A stretch of DNA of 20,223 nt from a bacterium (GTDB lineage Bacteria > Patescibacteriota > Minisyncoccia > Phycocordibacterales > SBAW01), in assembly GCA_030647845.1 (NCBI GenBank), contig JAUSIO010000059.1:1-20223 (forward strand), given 5' to 3'. A model generated the notes under the pieces. It did not search any database and was not told the DNA's origin. It saw only the letters and a program-made list of their open reading frames with translations. The translations under genes and the position numbers were made by a program. Positions within the stretch are counted from its first letter, which is position 1. Each line of letters opens with the position of its first letter. This document shows positions 6,588 to 15,800 of this stretch, piece after piece.

Positions 6588-6902
6588 AGCGCGTTGAGTA
6601 ACAGCCCCGACGTTACAGTCGGGGAGGAAAGTCCGAACACTCACTCCAGCGCAAACTGGAGAAAGACAGCAGGTAACCCCTGTCATTTGCTTTCTGCGGG
6701 CAAAAGAGGTGCGAACAGAGACGAGTCTTCGGTTTTGCGGAGGGTGTACCCCGAGCGAAGTCGAGGGGTGAAACGGCTAAATCCTTGTCCGAGTGCAAGG
6801 CCGTGCCCCGCCTTCGGCGGGGAGTGCCGCTTGAGCCTCGTTGCGAAGCGAGGCCCAGATAAATTGTTGCTCACGACAGAATTCGGCTTACAGACGCGCG
6901 CG
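6588..6902 (+). ncRNA. rnpB: RNase P catalytic RNA, compact type-A-like
   Basis: RNase P RNA cleaves 5' leaders from pre-tRNAs. Conserved blocks appear in the right order: GGAGGAAAGTCCGAAC (from about 6619), GACAGCAGGTAACCCCTGTC (P8-P9 region), GCGAACAGAGACGAG, GGGTGAAACGGCTAAATCC, GAGTGCAAGGCC, GCTTGAG, and the 3' signature CCCAGAT followed by GACAGAATTCGGCTTAC. P1 pairs GCGCGT (6589-6594) with ACGCGC (6894-6899), and P2 pairs GTAA..GCC with GGCTTAC. A hairpin CCCCGCC-TTC-GGCGGGG (6806-6822) sits at P16/P17, and GCCTCG...CGAGGC (6835-6854) at P18. Compared with E. coli, the P12-P14 stretch is about half as long and the L15 GGU that pairs with tRNA CCA is not apparent. The exact ends are estimates from P1 pairing. 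Confidence 0.93.
6749..6768 (+). repeat. Palindromic repeat core within rnpB (P12 position)
   Basis: CCCCGAGCGAAGTCGAGGGG forms a stem (CCCC/GGGG with tandem G-A mismatches) at the place of a P12-like helix. The core GAGCGAAGTCGA is the same as in the intergenic repeat at 331-350 (minus strand). It may be a mobile palindrome that became an RNA helix, or a coincidental similarity of short hairpins. Confidence 0.5.
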
Positions 6903-6913
6903 CAGAGATGTAG

Positions 6914-6938
6914 ACGCCCCGCCAAACGCGGGGCGTTT
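6914..6938. terminator. Shared hairpin between convergent rnpB and the DUF192 gene
   Basis: ACGCCCCGC (6914-6922), loop CAAAC, GCGGGGCGT (6928-6936) is a perfect 9-bp GC-rich stem. On the plus strand it is followed by only a short T-run (TTTGCGTATCT), and on the minus strand there is no T-run. It is best read as the rnpB terminator, with a possible blocking role for the opposing gene that stops at 6945. Confidence 0.7.
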
Positions 6939-6944
6939 GCGTAT

Positions 6945-7448
6945 CTAGTTGGACACCATGATTTTACCACCAACGGCAATGTCGTGTGCTTTTGCAAAAC
7001 CGGACGGGACCTCCAAAACATAGAACGCTGGCTCGTTGGGGTAAAACGCTTGCGGGTACGTGCTCGGCGAGATGTCGTGCGCAATGGTGGTTATCACGCC
7101 AGCACTGTCGGCCCAGATGATGTCGATCGAGAAATGCATATCCTTCATCCAGAAGCCGTGCTCGTTTGGTTGGGTAAATACAAACAACATCCCCTTCCCC
7201 GCGGCCAAGGACGCGCGGCCTGAAAGCCCAAGTTGACGCTGCGCCGGAGTCGACGCGACTTCTACCTGTATGGTAGCTTGCGGTGAGCTTGTCGAATCCG
7301 TGCCTATTGTTACGGTGGTCATAGGTAAATTTGTTGGAGCCGGAGAAACTACTGCGCGTGGGTTGTCCAGCGTAGCGGCAAAAAACCACAATACAACACA
7401 CACGGCGAGCACGAGTAACCCTATCCAGATACTAACTTGTTTATACAT
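6945..7448 (-). CDS. DUF192 family membrane-anchored protein
   Basis: The 167-residue protein has an N-terminal signal anchor (about residues 4-26, QVSIWIGLLVLAVCVVLWFF), a Pro/Thr-rich linker, and a DUF192 domain (PF02643) from about residue 50: QVEVASTPAQRQLGLSGRAS, then GKGMLFVFTQPNEHGFWMKD, then MHFSIDIIWAD and YVLEVPSG. These are the family's conserved LGLSGR, GMLFVF, FWMKDM and DIIW-type motifs. It would sit on the outer face of the membrane. The molecular role of the family is not established. The ATG at 7448 has an extended -10 (TGGTATACT) ending seven bases upstream. It converges on rnpB across a shared hairpin and lies 27 bp downstream of the maf remnant. Confidence 0.88.
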   Translation of the reverse strand: MYKQVSIWIGLLVLAVCVVLWFFAATLDNPRAVVSPAPTNLPMTTVTIGTDSTSSPQATIQVEVASTPAQRQLGLSGRASLAAGKGMLFVFTQPNEHGFWMKDMHFSIDIIWADSAGVITTIAHDISPSTYPQAFYPNEPAFYVLEVPSGFAKAHDIAVGGKIMVSN

Positions 7449-7455
7449 TTTCCAC

Positions 7456-7464
7456 AGTATACCA
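7456..7464 (-). promoter_or_regulatory. Extended -10 promoter of the DUF192 gene, leaderless spacing
   Basis: TGGTATACT on the minus strand, seven bases, ATG 7448. The TATACT hexamer and spacing match the ligase/TPR gene promoter exactly. Confidence 0.65.
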
Positions 7465-7475
7465 AAAAGGATTTA

Positions 7476-7677
7476 TTACAACGTATGTATGCCAAAATCT
7501 TTTAGTTCTCTCGCCAACCGCCGCAGAGGCAATCCACTCGCATTAAAAAAATCCCCTTCTATTTTTTCTATCAACAGAGCACCAGCTTCTTGCAGGGCAT
7601 ATCCGCCCGCCTTGTCCAATGGCTCGCCCGTTTGTATATATGCGTCGATTTAACATTTCGAGCATTTCTTTGGCGAG
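7476..7677 (-). pseudogene. Remnant of a Maf-type nucleotide pyrophosphatase gene
   Basis: Reading the minus strand from 7649 down to TAA 7478-7476 gives IDAYIQTGEPLDKAGGYALQ, then EAGALLIEKIEGDFFNASGL and PLRRLARELKDFGIHTL. This matches the C-terminal third of Maf/YhdE/YceF house-cleaning nucleotide pyrophosphatases, including the conserved TGEPLDKAG and GALL.ERIEGD blocks. The frame is closed directly upstream by a TAA (7652-7650). In another frame just upstream (7677-7648) LAKEMLEMLN resembles the Maf segment near residue 90 that precedes the SGRTH motif. So an internal part appears deleted across a frameshift and the N-terminus is gone. No start codon or promoter fits. The likely cause is decay at the edge of the AT-richer PBP/A2M block. 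Confidence 0.8.
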
Positions 7678-7719
7678 CTAGCGACTGTGTGTATGAGGCA
7701 TTTAAAGCCCTTCCTGACG

Positions 7720-7725
7720 TATAAT
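7720..7725 (+). promoter_or_regulatory. Consensus -10 box upstream of the PBP1C-like gene
   Basis: TATAAT is a perfect -10 hexamer ending nine bases before TTG 7735. No clear -35 box is visible. It lies inside the longest possible reading frame (GTG 7687), which argues against the upstream starts. Confidence 0.5.
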
Positions 7726-7734
7726 GTGTGTACT

Positions 7735-9879
7735 TTGTATAAGCTTGTGAAGAAATATTTTCATTACGTCCAACACTGTTTGAAGGAATTTCGCTTTTTG
7801 ATGCGCGACAAGCGATGCAGAGAGCGTGCACTTGGAGTCACTGCCGTAGGACTCTTTATCACTTGTATGCTCCTGTATGCTGCCGAGCAGCAACTTATGA
7901 AGAACTACAAAAATCTTGAGTCGGTAGCAATAGAAGACCGAAAAGGAACTGTGCTTACAGTCTCGCCAAACTCAAAGAGTGAATATGGACGCTATGAAGA
8001 GACTTTCTCGCCACGAGTAAAAGAATGGCTTATTAAAAAAGAGGATCGTTTTTTCTATTTTCATCCAGGTATCAACCCACTAAGTACCCTACGAGCAACA
8101 TTTCGATATGTAACAGGCCATAGGGTTGGAGGCGCGAGTACTATAACCCAGCAACTCGTTAAAAATTTACTTAGTCATGAACAAAACCGCTCGATTATAA
8201 ACAAATTCGTCGAAATGTTTTATGCACTGGCCATTGAGCTGTTTACGACCAAAGAACAGATCTTGACCATGTACGCCAACACCATCTACATGGGCAACCA
8301 GACACAAGGATTAACCGAGGCAAGCAAGCTATATTTTGGGAAAAAACTCGACGGTCTCGATGATACAAAATTGGCTATGCTTCTCGCCACCATATCGAGT
8401 CCTAGCATACAAAACCCCTGGAGAGACGAAAACGCCCGTGTATCGAGGAATCTTGCTCTAAAAGTTGGTGTCGTTTTTGACCCAAGCCTTGCCAGAGTCG
8501 TGAAAGAGCATGATTACGCGCCTCTGAAAAACTTTGAACTAGCATCTATGGGTGAAACATGCGCGAGTACCTGCAAGACAACATTAGATGGTGGTCTCAC
8601 AGAACGTTTACGAGATATTCTTAACAAACATGTACTCAAAGGATGGGATGCAGGAGCCCGTAATGGAGCCATTGTTGTCATAAAACTTCCTGAAAACGAA
8701 CTTCTTGCAATCGTTGGCACCCCAGACAAGATGGGGTTTGAAGCTGGTCAACAAATAAATATGGCAATTCAACCAAGACCAATTGGGTCGACAGCAAAAC
8801 CGTTCATTTATCTTGCAGGGTTTGAGAAGGGGCTACGTCCATATACTCTGGTTGATGATCGAGAATATAAATTTCCTACAGCTGCTGGATTTCCTCTATA
8901 TCCCAAAAACTACGACGGGACATATCGTGGATGGATTACACTCCATACCGCGCTTTCCAATAGTCTCAATGTACCGACAGTGAAAACTCTGCAATATGTC
9001 GGTCTTTCTAATTTCTATGATTTTCTAGAACACAAACTGAATTTTAAGCCTCTTCAAGACCTCGATAGCTATCAATACGGTATTGCCCTTGGAGGGCTTG
9101 AGATGGACGCCCTTACCTTGGCCCACTACCTAACTCTTTTCCCTGAAGATGGCGTTTTAAAACCCCTCCGACTCTTTTTAGAGAAGCCGGGCAGAGAACA
9201 GATACTCCCTACTCCTATGTCGGAGCTCACTTATGAAAAAAAGATAGTTGAGCCAGGCATCGCACAACTTGTGTCTAAAGTACTCAACGACCGAATTACT
9301 GGGGTTGAACAATTCGGCCTTGCAAGTAATCTCAACCTCTTCCAAGACAACTATGCAGTAAAGACTGGGACATCTCGTGACTATCACGACAGCTGGACAG
9401 TGGGTTATACACCCGATTTTCTTGTAGTTACGTGGCTGGGTAACGTTGAAAACACTCCTTTAAAACACGTGACAGGGCAATCTGGCGCTGGGGCTATCTG
9501 GAATGATTCAATGGAACTCCTTTTAAATTCGGAATACAACAAAGAGACTCCTCTCGCATTTGATAAAACGCAAGATATTGTAGTCAATGGGAGTATCGAC
9601 TTCGGACTTCCTGGTGATGTAGTTGCGGAACATCGGAACCTCTTGAGAGACGATTCTTTGATATCCTCTCCACAAAAGGGAGATACGTTTTTATTGGAAT
9701 CGCAGACAGATATCCCACTTGTTTCGCCACAAAACGTTTCTTGGTATGCAAACGATCAATACCTGGGTCAAGGAACCAAGTTATCTTTTTATCCTCCACT
9801 CGGAGGTGACTACACTATAAAAGCAACTAACTCGGAAGAGACTACTGAACGGGTACTCATCCACGTGATTAGCCGGTAG
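7735..9879 (+). CDS. pbpC: Bifunctional PBP1C-like transglycosylase/transpeptidase
   Basis: This class A penicillin-binding protein polymerises glycan strands and crosslinks peptides on the outer membrane face. With start 7735 it has 714 residues. After a basic tail there is one membrane span (about 40-58). The GT51 domain has EDRFFYFHPG (Glu103), GGASTITQQLVKN (132-144), NKFVE and KEQILTMYANTIYMG. The transpeptidase has STAK (Ser352, Lys355), SLN (410-412) and KTGTS (543-547). The C-terminus (from about 640) matches the PBP1C-type BiPBP_C domain (VSWYANDQYLGQGTKLSFYP). Catalytic residues look intact. The start is uncertain: GTG 7687 and ATG 7693 lie upstream of the TATAAT at 7720, while TTG 7735, GTG 7747 and ATG 7801 lie after it. 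Its stop abuts that of the A2M gene, a pairing also seen in E. coli pbpC-yfhM. Confidence 0.9.
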   Translation: MYKLVKKYFHYVQHCLKEFRFLMRDKRCRERALGVTAVGLFITCMLLYAAEQQLMKNYKNLESVAIEDRKGTVLTVSPNSKSEYGRYEETFSPRVKEWLIKKEDRFFYFHPGINPLSTLRATFRYVTGHRVGGASTITQQLVKNLLSHEQNRSIINKFVEMFYALAIELFTTKEQILTMYANTIYMGNQTQGLTEASKLYFGKKLDGLDDTKLAMLLATISSPSIQNPWRDENARVSRNLALKVGVVFDPSLARVVKEHDYAPLKNFELASMGETCASTCKTTLDGGLTERLRDILNKHVLKGWDAGARNGAIVVIKLPENELLAIVGTPDKMGFEAGQQINMAIQPRPIGSTAKPFIYLAGFEKGLRPYTLVDDREYKFPTAAGFPLYPKNYDGTYRGWITLHTALSNSLNVPTVKTLQYVGLSNFYDFLEHKLNFKPLQDLDSYQYGIALGGLEMDALTLAHYLTLFPEDGVLKPLRLFLEKPGREQILPTPMSELTYEKKIVEPGIAQLVSKVLNDRITGVEQFGLASNLNLFQDNYAVKTGTSRDYHDSWTVGYTPDFLVVTWLGNVENTPLKHVTGQSGAGAIWNDSMELLLNSEYNKETPLAFDKTQDIVVNGSIDFGLPGDVVAEHRNLLRDDSLISSPQKGDTFLLESQTDIPLVSPQNVSWYANDQYLGQGTKLSFYPPLGGDYTIKATNSEETTERVLIHVISR

Positions 9880-12800
9880 TTACTGTTCGACAGTAAAGAT
9901 TGACCCCGCAGTTCTGCCAAAGTTTTCTGGGAAGTATAGATCGCTTGCGACTGCAGGTAAATGACTAAATGTGCCTGGTGTTGTCGCGCGCAGATAGTAT
10001 TCATAGGTATACGCACCTGGTGAGACATCTTGTGCAAAGAGGAATAATCTATCATCGTGAAGCTCGTTAAAGTCGGGATAGAACTTTTGATATACGAGAG
10101 GCGAGCCTGTCTCGTCGACAAGTGAATTGTTACTACCGAAGAAACCAACTGCCGCAAACATTCCGCGTGCAACATCTTGGAGACTTGAGAATAGAGATCT
10201 TGCGGAACTAGATTGCGCCTCAGCGACAGATGCAGACTGTTCAGTATTTGTGTTAACACCCACTCCTCCTTGGAGTGACGCCTTATCCTCCGTCGCCAAG
10301 CTAAAGTCTATAAGTTCGAAACCAGCGGGAATGTAATCTTCGATCGCAAACAAGTGGCGTTGTTTGGGCGAAATTATAGTAAGTACTCCGCGAATCACAT
10401 CTCCCACCTTGGCACTTACAAGAGGTTTTGTATTTGTTTTGTCCGTAAGACTATAAAACTCACGCGTAACGGCAACGCCCTCGTCTCTCGGAGCTATTTG
10501 TTGAACGGGTAGATAATATTTAAGGCTGATATCGTAGTAGAAGTTATTTGGCAACGTATTATTACTTGTCTTCGTAAACGCAAGTACTTGAGTTTTATTT
10601 TTTTCGAGTTTTGCAATCGGCAAGAATGTTTCGATAGTCGACAAAACATTCTGTTTGTTAAACGTTGTAGAAGTTATGGCTTTTCCGTCAAGAGTGGTTG
10701 CTAATATGAAGTCTGATTCTGTCTCGCGTTTCCACGTGAGGTAATCTGATAGTGCGTCAATGGCGGCAACTGAGGTATTAGTTGATCCCCACGAGCCATC
10801 GCTTGCACGGCTAGCAAGAAGCCACCGTAAGATTTTATCTATTTGCGAATATTCGCGCTTGTCCGCTACAAGTGCTTTAAGGAAGAGTGCGGTGTCTTTT
10901 TCCGGAGTCTCGTAATAGAACCAGCCAATATTGTTTTGGTTCGGTTTGACGTATGCGCCACGAGAATCGATATCGACCCGATTACTCAGAGAGGCAAATA
11001 CCTTGTCCTTAAATGCTTGCGATACTCCACCGTGAGCCGATAGGAGCGCTAGAATCCCTAGAGTGTTACTACTTGCGTTGTCGCTCAGATAACGCGTATT
11101 GGCAAGATCAGTTACTGTTCCGACAAGTGACGTGTAGGACGGAGAACCTGCGTCTACGCGGGAAAGAGCATACGCCAGAAGAATGAGCGTGTCAGTACCG
11201 CCTGATTTATTTTTGTAATAAGGTACTTGCTCATAGAGATATTGCACCGCATTGTCGATCACGTTTTGTCTAACAGTGTATCCTGCCGCTTTTATATCAA
11301 TAAGGGTATTGAGTACGTGGATTGACAAGTAGGGATCAGCTTTAAGTCCTTTGTAATAAGCGAATCCTCCGTCCGAGTTTTGGCTGTCGTAAAGTTGAGC
11401 AAGCCCTTTATCAACAGCTTGGTCTACCGTGTACGAAATGCCATTGAAAGTAACGGTCGGGAATTTGAACTGCGAGCTAACATTCGGAACCGCAAGAGCC
11501 CGTTTGGTAATTGCCATAGCAGAGAGTTTGCTGGCAAGTTGTTCGGAACAACCATAGGGATATTGGAAAAGGTACTTCAGCGCATCAGAGAGGTAAACAG
11601 CGAGCGTGGCACTGGTTTTGATTGTTAGACCACCTCGGTCTTTCAATAATCCATCGGGTAGATAGAGATACTCTTCCGCGCTTGAGGCACTAGTAGAGTT
11701 TGCAGTAGCAGTTGATTCATACGTCATATTTCTCGTGATAGGAATGGTCTGCTCGACCGTATCGTTGTAACCGTTATTTTTCGCAGAAAGAGTAAACGTA
11801 TGTGCTCCTTCGACTTTACCTTCTGGAGCTTTAACTTTGAAATACACGGTGTTGGTTTCCCCGGTCTTGATTGTCTTTCGTGCTCGTGGTGTATCCTTAA
11901 TATCAAGCGTCTGACTTTCAAGAGAAATATCGAGTACTTGGGTATTTTGTGTTTGATTAAATATTTTTGCGCCTATCATAAACTCGTCCCCAGGCACTAT
12001 AAATCGTGGCTTAAGTGGAATGGTCATAACGCCCTTCTGTGCCAGAATGTCTTGATACTGTACACCGAGCTTTGTGTCCTTCGTGATTCCCACCGATTCG
12101 ATCTGCCACTTGGTCAGATTGTCGGGTAAGGTAAAAGAAACTTGTGCAACTCCTTGTCCGTTCGTTTCCACATCTGCCTGCCAGAAAGCGGTATCTTTAA
12201 ATTCGCCACGTTTGCGAGTAGCTAAATCTTCTGGATTAGCTCCATCACCACCTTTAGTACCTGTCGGTATCTCGGCTTCTGCAAGCAGATTTTTTATGTT
12301 CGCCTCAGTTGTGACAGTAAGCGGGAACCCATTGTAGAAGAAGAGAAGCGGATCCTTCTTCGGATTTCCCTTAAGCGCGAGAACACTCAAATCGGCAACA
12401 GCCAGAGAGACATTCGCCGGCACAGGACGACCTTGTGAGTCAGTCGTAGTGACAGTAAGAGTTACCTTCTCACCCGGTAGATAAGAAGTTTTGTCTGATT
12501 TAATATTGATTGAGAGTTCTTTCGCTTTACGGTCGACAGTAAATTCAAGCTGTCCAAATTTAATCTCAGGAGTTGGCGAGAGAAGTACAACAGACGCAAA
12601 TACATTGGGTGAATAATCTTCGGTGATTGGGAACTCGTATTTATAGATACTTTGGTTAATATCTACTACCTCGTAGGTAAAGATACGTCCACGCTCTATG
12701 GAAATGAGCGCCTTCGCGTGAGGATATGGCGACTGAATAAGGAATTTTGCATTTTCTCCAACTTTTACATCAGTCTTGTCGGCCTTTAGATCAAGAGTCG

Positions 12801-15800
12801 CGTTATTTGTCGGACGCACGGCAATCGTCCCCGCCCCGTATATATAAAGGTCGCTAATGCTTTTTATATCGTTTCCCATATCGTCCTTCGCTGCTGCATC
12901 TATCTCATACTGTCCCGGATCCGTAAGCTTAATTTGTTCCGAATAATCGCCTGAGTAATTTGTTGAAATATTTTTAGTAATAACTGGCGTCAACACCTGC
13001 TCGTAGCGGTTATAAAATCCTCCATCTACCTCTTGTCGTTTGTATGATTGCCAAGTGATTTTGTTCACTACGACCGTGATATGATTTCTTGCTATTGGTT
13101 TACCTTGCACGTCCACGGTCTTTACGTGGAGCGTTACCGGCTGGTTAACGCCCGTAAACGACGGGTTTGTTTTAGCGCCAAGATAAAAGTCTCCTCGATG
13201 TACGATAAATGATTTCTGGAAGCTGACCGATTTACCCTGCTTATCTTTAATAGTGCCGTGAAGTACAAAAACCTTACTTTGATCGCGGTCTTTATCCTTA
13301 AAGAGTGTGTTGAAGTCGAGCGACTGCGCTATGGTAGCCACCCCCTCCGCATTTAGTGTCGCTTTTCCACGCTTAAGATAGGTGTCCCCGTATCCACAAT
13401 CGTAGCAATAGTACCAGCCACTTCCAAAGTTAAAATAATCATCAGTATAGCGGTCGAAATAGAAATTCTGAGAACTCAAACTATACTCAAACGTCCCGCC
13501 ATCAAGCGGCACTCCAAAATAGTATTTACCGGATACTGTAATGTTTGCCGTATCCCCTGCGATGTACTCGTCCTTATTTGTCTCTGCTTTCGTTTCAAAA
13601 GCTGCGCCTACATACTCGGCAACATCAAAGTATGCGTACCCGCTCCCAGCACTTATATTGTAAGTACCGAGCGGCGCATCAGCGGGAAGAGTCACACTCG
13701 CCGAAAGGGTACCGTAGTTACTAACCGGTAATTTCTGCGAGAGTATCACTTCTCTCTTGCTATTGGTGACTTCGAGTTTAATATCCGTCTCTTGGAAAAC
13801 TTGAAATAGCCCGTCGAAGTTTAGTCGATATAGACCTTTAATGAATACTTCTTGACCGGGTCGATAAATTGGTCGGTCGGTATACAAGTACATCTTCTTT
13901 TCTTGATGAGCACTCTGCCAACTACCACCGCTGAGTGTATCGGCCCACGTGGATACAACAGCTGACTCCTGACCACTTGTTATTGTCGCACCCACTACAT
14001 CTGCAATAAGCGGAAACTCTTCAAATCCGCTGGCGTTTGTGTTGCCTAAATCAGCCAAGACAGGAGGTAGTTGAGTATTATTGCCTCCCCACTTGTCAAT
14101 CCCACCCGACTTATACACTTTCACCGTTGCGCCGACTGTAGGCAATATGGAATGTATCTGACTTACCCAATAGACCGACCCCATAATTGATGTATCGACA
14201 GTATTTGGAGTATCGGGTAAATAGTCGTATGAAGACCACTTCACGCGCTTTTCCGTAACGGCAAGATTGGTAATACTGAGGTATGTTCTCCCATAGAGCG
14301 GTTGTCCTTTTTCGTCCTGATACTGCGGATGACTGAAAGACAGAACGTACTGGCCGCGTGGATCTTTGAAATAATCTTTAATATCGACCTGGAAATATTG
14401 GTTTACCCACTGGTCAGTTTTTAGTGGGATTTTTTTAGAAACGGAAGACAGGCAAGAAAATAAACTGTTAGGTGTCGTAGTAACTTCGCTTGGCTCTGCT
14501 GCAAGATAACGAACCATCGAGTCTGGGCTCACCTTGCAGATAGAGAGATTAACGTAGTCGAAATTTTCTGTGGCATATGTTAGCTTTGTATGCTCGGGAG
14601 TCGTGACATTATAAATCTTCTGCAAATTTTGGAATCGCAGATAGAATTTCGGGGCACTCCCTGTTTTGAAAGAAAGCTGGGTGCTTGTCTTTTGACCAAA
14701 CACGTCACTAAGAGCCACATTTAATGTGTATGATTGTTGCGGTAGAAGCCCATAACGAATTTTATTTACGTAGTCGCCTATTGCACATGGTCGAGGAGTC
14801 TCGTACGAATTTCCAGTTTGAAGATAAGAGTTGTCCCACCGACCAAAAACAATATATTTATTGGCTTTGAAATTTTGATAAAACTCTTTTGCTTCTTGAG
14901 CTTTAAGTGGAACGTTCGTACAGACTATAAAATCTTTAACGCTCACATCTGTACTTCCGTTTGTTGGCACTATTTTGATAATACGTAGCTGTGGGTATAC
15001 AGTAAGATTGACGATGACGGGGATAGCATTTACTTGATATCCTCCAGTATTTGTTAAACGCTCAAATGTGACTGGCACCTGCTCGTCCCTCGCATAGGCT
15101 GACGGATCAAACGACACAATGAGTTGTGATTTGTCGTTGACTTTTTTACAGGTGCTTGAGTAGTTATTATCGTCGTTTTCCTGGCATTTCTCACCATATT
15201 CAACCTTCTTCAGTCCTTTGGCGCGTATAGAACTCTTACCCGTATCAATATCCTCATAAAAAGAGAAGGTGACCTTGCCATTTGGATCGAAGAGTTGGAG
15301 CGAGGCTAAGCCGGTCTTATCTGACTCTACATTAACTTCTTTTAATATAGGACTCGTCTTAATAGTTGTTCTTGCGGCCGGTCCGACTAAAGAACCGGAA
15401 AGAGTAATATCGCCACCCACAGGATAAGCCGTCTTAATTATTGCGCTGTATTGGGTATCAAAATTCCAAACATTTGCGTGCCCGTTTAAAGAATTTTTTG
15501 GCAAGAGACTTAGAACAGACCTATCCTCCACTTTTTTATTGGCACCGTTTTGAGGATCGTAAATAACTTTTTGCCCATAACTCGCCACAAAATCGACGCT
15601 CTTGTGGGCGGTGTCATCGCTGAGCGTTATTTCTTTTCCGGTCTTATCCAGGTCGATTGGTTGATTGAAATAAAAACTGATCGGTTGACTATATACAATC
15701 GTAGCTGAAGTAGAATGATCAAGTCGTAATTGTTTTGTAGTAAAGTTATACGTCTTTCCTTTAATCGCGAGTCCGTCCGTAGAAACAAAATCGGGGCGAA

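Noticed and set aside
6507..7223. 238-residue plus-strand open frame
   Set aside because: It reads through the rnpB RNA gene, its terminator and the reverse strand of the DUF192 gene, and has no recognisable domain.
7270..7653. 127-residue plus-strand open frame
   Set aside because: It is the complement of the DUF192 N-terminus and of the maf remnant, whose minus-strand translation is clearly homologous to known proteins.
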